Positions 12,224-20,319 of a stretch of DNA of 40,106 bases are shown here, piece by piece; the first letter of the stretch is position 1; each line of letters starts with the position of its first letter. The notes beneath the pieces are model-generated. The model was not told the origin of the DNA. It did no database searches and was given only the letters and a program-made list of their open reading frames with translations. The DNA is from Gammaproteobacteria bacterium (lineage in GTDB: Bacteria > Pseudomonadota > Gammaproteobacteria > SZUA-140). The DNA is taken from contig WFNO01000115.1 of assembly GCA_015488555.1 (NCBI GenBank), positions 1 to 40,106 on the forward strand, in the 5' to 3' direction. The position numbers and the translations under genes were made by a program.

Positions 12224-14314
12224 TCAGCGGCCACGCAGAAACAGGCGATCCAGTTCCTGCCAGCTCAGCTGCACCCAGGTGGGGCGCCCGTGATTGCATT
12301 GCCCGCTGCGTTCGGTACGCTCCATGTCGCGCAGCAGGGCGTTCATCTCCTCCAGCCCCAAGCGCCTGCCCGCACGCACCGCGGCGTGACAGGCCATGGT
12401 GGCCAGCACTTCGTGCAGGCGTTCCCGGATCCGGTCGCTGCATCCCAACACCTTGAGGTCGGCCAGCACGTCCCGGACGAGCTGCGCCGCATCGGCCTGG
12501 TCCAGCAGACTGGGGACGGCACGTACGGCCAGGCTCTCGGGCCCCAGGACGCGCAGCTCGAAACCCAGCGTCTCGAACAGGTCCTGATGCGCTTGGGCCA
12601 ACTCCGCCTCCTCGCGCGATACCTCCACGACAACTGGCACCAGCAGAATCTGACTGCGCACTCCGCCCTGTTCCAGGGTGCGTTTCAGATGTTCGTAGGT
12701 GATGCGCTCGTGGGCCGCATGCATGTCCACCAGCACCAGGCCCTGGTCGTTCTGGGCCAGGATATAGGTCTCGCGAAGCTGAGCCAGAGCGAATCCCAAC
12801 GGCGGCGAAACCGACTCCGGAGCGTCGCCGGCACCCGCTTCCCTCGCGCCTGCCGTACCGGCGTGCGCGGCCCCATCCTCCATACCAGTCTCTCCCGGCG
12901 CTCGGCTGTGCGGGCCGGGTTCCATCACCGCCGTAGCACTGGCGCCGGCGGCCGCCTCCTGCAACCAGGCGCCGTAGGCGCGCAATTCGGCCGCCCGCGG
13001 CGGCAGAGACAGTGCCGCCTGCGACCGCCACCCCGAGCCGCTCCCTGGCTCGTTGCCCGAAGGTTTTCCGGCATCGCCGGCCGGACCCGCCCCCTGTTCA
13101 CCCGCACAGCTGCCGTCGAGCAATACCGCTCCGGTGGCGGCCGGCGGGGCACCGCCGGGACGCGTGCCGGCCAAGGCCCGGTGAACGGCGCCGAACAGAA
13201 AATCCCGCACCCGGCGCGGCTCGCGGAAACGTACCTCGTGCTTGGTGGGATGCACGTTGACATCCACTTGTTCTGGGGGCAGCTCCAGATAGAGCACGTA
13301 CACCGGCTGCCGGCCGCCGTAGAGGACGTCCTGATAGGCCTGGCGCAGGGCATGGCCCACGAGCCGGTCGCGGACAATGCGGCCGTTGACGTAGCAATAT
13401 TGCAGATCCGCCTGGCTGCGCGAGAAGGTGGGCAGCCCGATCCACCCCCACAGACGCAGTTCCCCGGCCTGCGCCTCCACTTCCAGGCAGTGTTGGACGA
13501 AAGCCCGCCCGCAGACCGCGGCCATCCGCTCCAAGCATTGTCCCTCCGGAAACCCTTCCCCGGCGACCCGCACGGGGGGGGTCAGGGCCGGCAGTTGCAG
13601 GACGTTGCGGCGGTTGTGCCGCAGGTTGAAGGCCACATCGAAGCGACTGAGGGCGATGCGTCGCACTACGGTTTCGATATGGCCGAACTCGGTGCGCTCG
13701 GCGCGCAGGAATTTGCGCCGTGCCGGCACGTTGTAGAACAGATCTCGCACCTCCACGGTGGTGCCGGGGGGATGGGCGGCGGGTCTGGAAATGCCTGGGA
13801 GATCGCTTGGGCCCGCGGCTGAGGGTTCCAGGCACCACGCCTGGGATGCGTCGTGGCGGCGAGACGTGAGACGGAGGCGGGAGACGGAGGCGATGCTGGG
13901 CAGGGCCTCGCCCCGGAAACCCAAGGTGGTGATACGGCCGAGATCGTCCACGCCTCGCAGTTTGCTGGTGGCATGGCGGCTCAAGGCCAGGGCGAGGTCC
14001 TCCGGATGGATACCGGCGCCGTCGTCCCGTACCCGGATGAGACGCATGCCCCCCTGCTCGATCTCGATCTCCACATGCCGGGCTCCGGCATCGAGGCTGT
14101 TCTCCAGCAGTTCCTTGACCACAGAAGCCGGCCGCTCCACCACTTCGCCGGCGGCGATCTGATCAGCGAGCAGACGCGGCAAGGCTTGAATGCGACCTGT
14201 TGCGGCCCCGGCTGAGGAATCCCCAGTCACGCCAGATGCGCCAAAAGCAGATCCAGAGACAGATCCGGAGTCAGATCCAGAGACGGATCCACTGGTGGAA
14301 GAAGGAGTCGGCAT
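12224..14314 (-). CDS. mutL: DNA mismatch repair protein MutL with a Ser/Gly-rich N-terminal extension
   Basis: [64 protein letters not shown]-like C-terminus ([23 protein letters not shown]). Confidence 0.96.
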   Translation of the reverse strand: MPTPSSTSGSVSGSDSGSVSGSAFGASGVTGDSSAGAATGRIQALPRLLADQIAAGEVVERPASVVKELLENSLDAGARHVEIEIEQGGMRLIRVRDDGAGIHPEDLALALSRHATSKLRGVDDLGRITTLGFRGEALPSIASVSRLRLTSRRHDASQAWCLEPSAAGPSDLPGISRPAAHPPGTTVEVRDLFYNVPARRKFLRAERTEFGHIETVVRRIALSRFDVAFNLRHNRRNVLQLPALTPPVRVAGEGFPEGQCLERMAAVCGRAFVQHCLEVEAQAGELRLWGWIGLPTFSRSQADLQYCYVNGRIVRDRLVGHALRQAYQDVLYGGRQPVYVLYLELPPEQVDVNVHPTKHEVRFREPRRVRDFLFGAVHRALAGTRPGGAPPAATGAVLLDGSCAGEQGAGPAGDAGKPSGNEPGSGSGWRSQAALSLPPRAAELRAYGAWLQEAAAGASATAVMEPGPHSRAPGETGMEDGAAHAGTAGAREAGAGDAPESVSPPLGFALAQLRETYILAQNDQGLVLVDMHAAHERITYEHLKRTLEQGGVRSQILLVPVVVEVSREEAELAQAHQDLFETLGFELRVLGPESLAVRAVPSLLDQADAAQLVRDVLADLKVLGCSDRIRERLHEVLATMACHAAVRAGRRLGLEEMNALLRDMERTERSGQCNHGRPTWVQLSWQELDRLFLRGR
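14249..14296. repeat. Degenerate 12-bp repeat encoding the extra N-terminus of MutL
   Basis: agatccagagac/agatccggagtc/agatccagagac/ggatccactggt. Confidence 0.85.
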
Positions 14315-14457
14315 GTGGGGATTGTAGCAGACCGGATCTAAATCTGGTGTCCAATTTGGTGCCGGACCTGGTAGCGGCTCCAGGCCGGATCGGATGGCCA
14401 CGGCCGAATCGAGCTGCTGCAATCTCGCCTGTGCCCGTCACGGCGGGGTACCCTTCC

Positions 14458-15756
14458 TCAGCTTTCGTTTCCAACGGGTATGTGCAGGACCTGGCCCACG
14501 CGTAGACGGTCATCCTTCAGGCCATTGGCTTCACGCAATGCGGAGAGACTCACGTGATAACGCTTTGCCAATCGGGACAGGGTGTCGCCCCGGGCGATGA
14601 CATGGCGGCGTATGGAGGCGAAATACGTGCCGGGCGGTGGATTCTTGGTGAAATAGCCGCGAATACCCGCCAGCAGGGCCTTGGCCAGGGCTTGCTGGTA
14701 GCGCGGGTTGCGCAGATTGCGCTCGTCCCGTGGGTTGGAGATGAATGCAGTCTCCACCAAGATGGAAGGGATATCTGGTGACTTCAACACCACAAATCGG
14801 GCCTGCTGCACGGTGTGCTTGTGCAACTTGCCCAGGCGGCGCATGTGGCGCAACACCTCACTGCCCGCCGAGAGGCTGGCTTCGATGGTGGCGGTCTGGG
14901 ACAGATCCAGCAGGACCGAAGCCAGGAGATCGTCCTTGTCCTCCAGGCTCACGCCGCCGATGAGATCTGAGGCATTCTCCTTCTCCGCCAGCCAGCGGGC
15001 TGCTTCGTCGCTGGCGCCGTTGGGAGACAGGGCATAAACCGACATCCCGCGCACCCGGCGATCATGAAAGGAATCGGCATGGATGGAAATGTAGAAATCC
15101 GCCTTGTGACGCCGGGCCCGCCGGGTGCGTTCGCGTAGACTCACGTAATAGTCACCATCGCGGATCAATAGCGGGCGCATGCCTGGCTCCCGCTCCACCA
15201 ACTTCGCCAGTCGCTTGGCGATGGCCAGGACCACATCCTTCTCATACACGCCGCTGTACCCCCGCGCACCTGGATCCTCTCCCCCATGCCCAGGATCGAT
15301 GGCGATGACCAAATCCCGGGGGCGTTGGGGCGCCTCCGGGGTCGTCTTCACCGCACGGGGGGCACGGCTGGCCAACGGGTAAACATCGATCACCAGCCGG
15401 TACCCGTATTTCTCGTTGGGTTTGAGCAGGAAACTCTTGTACTTGACCTTGGCTCGCAGGTCCAGCACCACGCGCAGATCGGTGCCATGGCGCACGCCGC
15501 TGCGAATGCGGCGCAGGAGGCGGTCATCGGAACGGGGTTGTTTCAGGGTACTGGCGAGACGAGTGTTCTTGAGATCAATCACGATCCGGGCGGGATTCTC
15601 CAGATCGAACAGGCGGTATTCGGTAGGGCCGCTGATATCCAGTACCAGGCGCGTGTTGTCGGGGGCCGGCCACATGCGCACCCCTTGCACCTGAACCGTC
15701 CCCCCGAAACTGCATAGCGGCAACACAAGCAAGACAGCGGCGAGCAGCTTTTTCAT
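14458..15756 (-). CDS. N-acetylmuramoyl-L-alanine amidase (AMIN + Amidase_3 + LysM), AmiB/AmiC type
   Basis: Signal peptide, AMIN region, VIAIDPGHGGEDPGARG, SIHADSF, VETAFISNPRDERNL, C-terminal LysM (VIARGDTLSRLAKRYHVSLSALREANGLKDDRLRVGQVLHIP). Confidence 0.95.
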   Translation of the reverse strand: MKKLLAAVLLVLPLCSFGGTVQVQGVRMWPAPDNTRLVLDISGPTEYRLFDLENPARIVIDLKNTRLASTLKQPRSDDRLLRRIRSGVRHGTDLRVVLDLRAKVKYKSFLLKPNEKYGYRLVIDVYPLASRAPRAVKTTPEAPQRPRDLVIAIDPGHGGEDPGARGYSGVYEKDVVLAIAKRLAKLVEREPGMRPLLIRDGDYYVSLRERTRRARRHKADFYISIHADSFHDRRVRGMSVYALSPNGASDEAARWLAEKENASDLIGGVSLEDKDDLLASVLLDLSQTATIEASLSAGSEVLRHMRRLGKLHKHTVQQARFVVLKSPDIPSILVETAFISNPRDERNLRNPRYQQALAKALLAGIRGYFTKNPPPGTYFASIRRHVIARGDTLSRLAKRYHVSLSALREANGLKDDRLRVGQVLHIPVGNES

Positions 15757-15945
15757 TGTGCTTGTCCTCGCGGGCGGTTCTCTACTCTAGCCTCTTTTAA
15801 TACATTATCCGGACAAATGCAAGGATTCTTAAGCAGATAGAGACAGAATTTACTCTAAAGTCTCGAGCCTCGCGCAAAGAGCCGTCCCGGCACTCTCATA
15901 AAACCAGTATAAAAGGAACAGAGACGGTCCTTCACCCTACTCCCA

Positions 15946-16482
15946 TCATTCGCATTGCAAATTTCGCACCTTTCGTAAATTCTGTATCAGACAATCCCAC
16001 AGACTCTGTCCCCGATCCGAAGCCTGACGCCGGTATACCACCCGTCCGTTTCCCGTTACTTCCAGTTCCAAGCGCAAATCCGCCGGCGGCAGCTCACGCG
16101 CGCCATGCGCGGGCCATTCCACCAGGCATACGGCCGGTGGACTGAAATACTCTCGCACGCCCAGATATTCCAGTTCGCTGGGATCGGCCAGGCGGTAGAG
16201 ATCGAAATGGTGAAGGGGAAACGCCTCGAGGGCGTAACTCTCCACCAGCGTATAGGTGGGACTGCGTACGGCCTCCTGCCAACCCAGTGCCCGCAAGAGG
16301 CCACGCACCAGGGTGGTCTTGCCTGCGCCCAGCACGCCTTCCAGATAGATGCGCTCGCCGCCCCGCAGGCAAAGGGCCAGGGCCGCGCCCAGGGCCTCCA
16401 TGTCCCGGGCCTCCGGAACCTCCAGCCCTTCCGGCCCGTTCCCGCTCATGGGCGTGCCCGTGTCCGTTCCCGTTCCGCTCAC
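15946..16482 (-). CDS. tsaE: tRNA threonylcarbamoyladenosine biosynthesis ATPase TsaE
   Basis: YLEGVLGAGKTTLVRGLLRALGW, VRSPTYTLVESY, HHFDLYRLADPSELEYLG, LVEWP. Confidence 0.95.
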   Translation of the reverse strand: MSGTGTDTGTPMSGNGPEGLEVPEARDMEALGAALALCLRGGERIYLEGVLGAGKTTLVRGLLRALGWQEAVRSPTYTLVESYALEAFPLHHFDLYRLADPSELEYLGVREYFSPPAVCLVEWPAHGARELPPADLRLELEVTGNGRVVYRRQASDRGQSLWDCLIQNLRKVRNLQCE

Positions 16483-18056
16483 CTCAGCAGCGCCTGCAGC
16501 TGCTCCAACAGATCGCCCGCCAGCAGGCCGCGCGCACCCGCCCGCGCAGCCCTATCACCGGCTGCGGCATGGAGGCAGACCCCGAAGCGTGCCGCCCGTT
16601 CGAGCGGCAGTCCCTGGGCCACGGCGGCGGCGATCACCCCCGTGAGCACGTCTCCCATACCGCCGCTGGCCATCCCGGGATTGCCGCCATGGCACAGGCC
16701 CACCGGATGCCCCCCTTCGCCGGCCCCTTTCTCGCCGATCAGGGTACCGTTGCCCTTGAGGACGCATACCCCGCCAAAGCGGCGCTGCAAGGCCTCCAGG
16801 GCGGCGAAACGGTCCTGCTGCACCGCTCGGGCCGATTCCAGCCCCAACAAACGCGCCGCCTCACCGGGATGGGGCGTCAGGATCCAGTCTTCCCGCCGCA
16901 CGGACCTGCCGGCCAGGGCCCACAGGGCATCGGCGTCCACCACCAGGGGAACGCCGCTCCCTTCCTCCAGTGCGTCCAGGAGCGTATCCAACAAGGCCCG
17001 GCCCCAGGCGGAACGCCCCAAACCCGGGCCCACGGCCACCACGGTGGCTCGCGACAGCAGGGCGCGCAATTTCCGCCCATCGGCCACCCCATGCACCATG
17101 AGTTCGGGGCGGCCCACATTCAGCACGGCGGCGTGACAGGGATGGGTGGCCACGGTCACCAGGCCCGCTCCGCAGCGGGCGGCGGCGGCCGCCGCCAGGT
17201 GCGCCGCGCCGGACAGGCCTGGTGCTCCCCCCACCACCAGGACGTGACCGAAATGTCCCTTGTGGGCGGCTCGGGGACGCGGAGGCAGCCATGCCCGCAC
17301 CGCCTCCCAGTCCAGGCGCTCCGCCGCCGGCGGTACCCGGTCGAAGAGCTGCGGCGGAACCTGGAGATCCTCGTAGAACAGACGCCCGCAATGATCTGGC
17401 CCTGCCGCCGTGAACAGCCCCTGTTTGAGGCCGATGAAAGTGACAGTGGCCTGGGCCTCGACCGCCACTCCCCACACCGTGCCGCGATCGGCGTCCAGTC
17501 CCGAGGGTACGTCCAGCGCCAGCACCGGCGCGGGGGCCGCATTGACGGCCTCGATGGCCTCGCGCCACACGCCCTCCACGGGACGATCCAGGCCGGTACC
17601 CAGCAAGGCGTCCACCACCACTTCGGCCCCTGCCAGCTCCGGCCCCAGCTCCGGCGCCAACTCCGACCCCAGCTCCAGATCAGGCCGCAGGCCAGACGGG
17701 CCGCACACGCGGGGTGTGAGGCCGGCGCGCTCCATGTCCTCGCAGGCACTGCGGGCGTCCCCCCGCAGGCGCTCGCGCGCACACAACAGCAACACGGTCA
17801 CGGCGTATCCGGCCTCGTGCGCGCACCGCGCCAGGACGAAGCCGTCGCCGCCGTTGTTGCCCGGCCCGCACACCACCACCAGACGCTTCGCTTCCGGCCA
17901 CAGGTCCTGCAGGCGGCGCCAGGCCGACTCCCCCGCCCGTTCCATGAGCGCGCGCCCCGCAATACCGTATTCCTCGATGGCGAGGCGGTCCAGTTCGCGT
18001 ACCTGGGCGGCGCGATAGAGGGCGCGAGGCAGGCTGGGGTGAGACGCTTCGTTCAT
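16479..18056 (-). CDS. nnr: Bifunctional NAD(P)H-hydrate epimerase / ADP-dependent dehydratase
   Basis: N-terminal VVCGPGNNGGDGFVLARCAHEAGY, DALLGTG; C-terminal HKGHFGHVLVVGGAPGLSGAAHLA, GMASGGMGDVLTGVIAA; 4-bp overlap with tsaE. Start ambiguous (18056 or 18068). Confidence 0.95.
   Translation of the reverse strand: MNEASHPSLPRALYRAAQVRELDRLAIEEYGIAGRALMERAGESAWRRLQDLWPEAKRLVVVCGPGNNGGDGFVLARCAHEAGYAVTVLLLCARERLRGDARSACEDMERAGLTPRVCGPSGLRPDLELGSELAPELGPELAGAEVVVDALLGTGLDRPVEGVWREAIEAVNAAPAPVLALDVPSGLDADRGTVWGVAVEAQATVTFIGLKQGLFTAAGPDHCGRLFYEDLQVPPQLFDRVPPAAERLDWEAVRAWLPPRPRAAHKGHFGHVLVVGGAPGLSGAAHLAAAAAARCGAGLVTVATHPCHAAVLNVGRPELMVHGVADGRKLRALLSRATVVAVGPGLGRSAWGRALLDTLLDALEEGSGVPLVVDADALWALAGRSVRREDWILTPHPGEAARLLGLESARAVQQDRFAALEALQRRFGGVCVLKGNGTLIGEKGAGEGGHPVGLCHGGNPGMASGGMGDVLTGVIAAAVAQGLPLERAARFGVCLHAAAGDRAARAGARGLLAGDLLEQLQALLR
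17633..17680. repeat. Degenerate 12-bp repeat within nnr (encodes DLELGSELAPELGPELAG)
   Basis: ccagctccggcc/ccagctccggcg/ccaactccgacc/ccagctccagat. Confidence 0.8.
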
Positions 18057-18074
18057 ACACGTTATCATATCCCG

Positions 18075-19412
18075 ATGGACCAGCGAGCACACAAGAGATC
18101 ACCAGCACAGGCGGCCGGACCCGGAAAGTTGCAAGCGCAAGGCCTGCATGCCGTGACTGGAAAGGCCATCTCCACTCGGGTGGTTCCCCGCCGGCAGGCC
18201 ACCGTGGTGCCTACCACATCGAATGATCCGGACTACCGGCAATTGGGCGGGGAATTGGATGCTGAGGCGTACGGGGAGCTGGCCCGCAACATCAAGCGCT
18301 GGGCCCGGGAGTTGGGCTTCCAGCAGGCGGGCATCGCCGGCATTGATCTGTCCGAGGACGAGGTCCGACTCGAGACCTGGCTGGCCCGGGGTTTCCACGG
18401 GGAAATGGCCTACATGGCGCGCCATGGCCGCAAGCGCAGCCGCCCGCAGTGGCTGGTGCCGGGTACCCTGCGCGTGATCGCGGTGCGCATGGACTACCTG
18501 CCACCCGGCGCGGCCGATGCCGACGAGGTACTGGCCGATTCCCGCCTGGCCTATGTCTCACGCTATGCCCTGGGGCGGGATTATCACAAGGTCCTGCGCC
18601 GGCGCCTGCGGGCCCTGGCCCGGCGCATCGAGGCCCGCATCGGGCCTTTCGGCCACCGGGTCTTCGTGGACAGCGCCCCGGTGCTGGAGAAGGCGCTGGC
18701 ACGCCAGGCCGGCCTGGGTTGGATCGGTAAACACACCAATCTCTTGCACCGCGAGAGCGGTTCCTGGTTCTTCCTCGGCGAACTCTACACGGATCTGCCC
18801 TTGCCCGTGGATGCGCCCGCCACGGACCACTGTGGCCGCTGCCGGCGCTGCCTGGATCTGTGTCCCACCGGCGCAATCGTCGCGCCCTACCAACTCGACG
18901 CCCGCCGCTGTATCTCCTATCTCACCATCGAGCTGCCCGGCAGCATCCCGCACGAACTGCGCCCGCTCATCGGCAATCGCATCTACGGGTGTGACGACTG
19001 TCAATTGGTCTGCCCCTGGAACCGCTTTGCCCGCCTCAGCGCCGAACGGGACTTCCAGCCCCGACATCGTCTGGACCAGCGCCGCCTGCTGGAATTGTTC
19101 GCATGGAACGAGGCCGAATTCCTGCGATATACTGAAGGCAGTGCTATCCGCCGCATCGGCTATCAGCGCTGGCTGCGCAACATCGCTGTGGCGTTGGGCA
19201 ACGGTCCTGCAGACGAGGCGGTCCGCATCGCCCTGGACTCCCGGCGGCAGGCAGTTTCCCCCTTGGTCAGGGAACACATCGACTGGGCGCTGCAGCGCTT
19301 GGAGGAGAAAGCATGCACGGAAAGACAGTCCACCGACCCCGCAACCCGCGCCGATCCCCTTCCCGCAGCGCCCGCGCAGGCATCCAGACCCCTGTCTCGC
19401 TCCCGCCCCTAA
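18075..19412 (+). CDS. queG: Epoxyqueuosine reductase QueG
   Basis: IKRWARELGFQQAGIAGIDLSEDEVRLETWLARGFHGEMAYM; two ferredoxin-like clusters CGRCRRCLDLCPTGAI and CDDCQLVCPWN. True start uncertain; conserved homology begins near 18250. Confidence 0.93.
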   Translation: MDQRAHKRSPAQAAGPGKLQAQGLHAVTGKAISTRVVPRRQATVVPTTSNDPDYRQLGGELDAEAYGELARNIKRWARELGFQQAGIAGIDLSEDEVRLETWLARGFHGEMAYMARHGRKRSRPQWLVPGTLRVIAVRMDYLPPGAADADEVLADSRLAYVSRYALGRDYHKVLRRRLRALARRIEARIGPFGHRVFVDSAPVLEKALARQAGLGWIGKHTNLLHRESGSWFFLGELYTDLPLPVDAPATDHCGRCRRCLDLCPTGAIVAPYQLDARRCISYLTIELPGSIPHELRPLIGNRIYGCDDCQLVCPWNRFARLSAERDFQPRHRLDQRRLLELFAWNEAEFLRYTEGSAIRRIGYQRWLRNIAVALGNGPADEAVRIALDSRRQAVSPLVREHIDWALQRLEEKACTERQSTDPATRADPLPAAPAQASRPLSRSRP

Positions 19413-20032
19413 ACCTGGACGAGTACGAGAAGGGGGAACCACCATCCGCCTCCCGGCCGGCCATCCTGCAGCTTTCCCATCCAATCCTGGGACTACTGAT
19501 CATGGGCCTGATCATGGGTTCAGCCGCGCCGCCAGTCTTCGCCCTGGATCTCAAGGCCCCGCCCCTCGCGCCGCTGGCCGAGGACGGCATCCATGATCCC
19601 AAAGGCGCGGCCATCGGCGCGCTGCAGGAACCCTACGAGGCCATGAAAGACTTCCCCAAGGATCGGCGGGGGGAGGTGGACTGGGTGCGGACCCTGCAGG
19701 AGGGATATATCAAACCTCGCAAGAGCCTCACCGGTGATCCCTGGGAGGAGGCCATGCCCATGGAGATGGATTTCGACATCATCATGAAGCACACCATGGG
19801 CATGCCCTGGGTGCGTTTCCCCCACAAACCCCATACCCAGTGGCTGGCCTGTAGCAACTGCCACCCCAAGATCTTCATCCCCCGCGAGGGCGCCAACGAC
19901 ATCAGCATGACCAAAGTATTGCGTGGCGAATATTGCGGGCGCTGCCACGACAAAGTGGCCTTCAGCCTCTTCGTGTGCGAGCGCTGCCACAGCGTGCCTC
20001 ACGAGAATTCGCCGCCTGCCTGGTGGAAATAG
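19313..20032 (+). CDS. Secreted triheme c-type cytochrome (c7-like)
   Basis: Hydrophobic signal region (LLIMGLIMGSAAPPVFA), three CxxCH motifs (CSNCH, CGRCH, CERCH) and FPHKPH; GGAGGA SD upstream of ATG 19313. Confidence 0.85.
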   Translation: MHGKTVHRPRNPRRSPSRSARAGIQTPVSLPPLNLDEYEKGEPPSASRPAILQLSHPILGLLIMGLIMGSAAPPVFALDLKAPPLAPLAEDGIHDPKGAAIGALQEPYEAMKDFPKDRRGEVDWVRTLQEGYIKPRKSLTGDPWEEAMPMEMDFDIIMKHTMGMPWVRFPHKPHTQWLACSNCHPKIFIPREGANDISMTKVLRGEYCGRCHDKVAFSLFVCERCHSVPHENSPPAWWK

Positions 20033-20241
20033 CCGGTTGGCGATATTCGGCTGAAAACGTCCGGCTACAGCTACAGCGGCCCGAATTCTGCACGTAACCT
20101 TCAGCAAGGAAACGCACCACGGACGCGCGCTCGCAGGTCGGTCCGGATGCGCTTACGTGACACGCCCCTGCAGCGACGCTGCACCGAATGCACCCGAAAC
20201 TCTACTGCGGAACAGTCGAATCCAGCCCCGCCCGAATGGAG

Positions 20242-20247
20242 TATAAT
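20242..20247 (+). promoter_or_regulatory. Candidate -10 (TATAAT) upstream of ppc
   Basis: Consensus TATAAT about 75 bp upstream of the ppc ATG; no convincing -35. Confidence 0.35.
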
Positions 20248-20319
20248 GCGCGCTCCGGTATAGACCGGCGATGAGTGGGGGTATGGGGACCGCTGGTCCC
20301 GTCGCGAGCCTTACAATCC

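Noticed and set aside
16287-18074. About 596 codons of open frame upstream of queG, antisense to tsaE and nnr
   Set aside because: High-GC antisense open frame with Arg/Pro/Gly/Ala-rich translation; the opposite strand has clear TsaE and Nnr.
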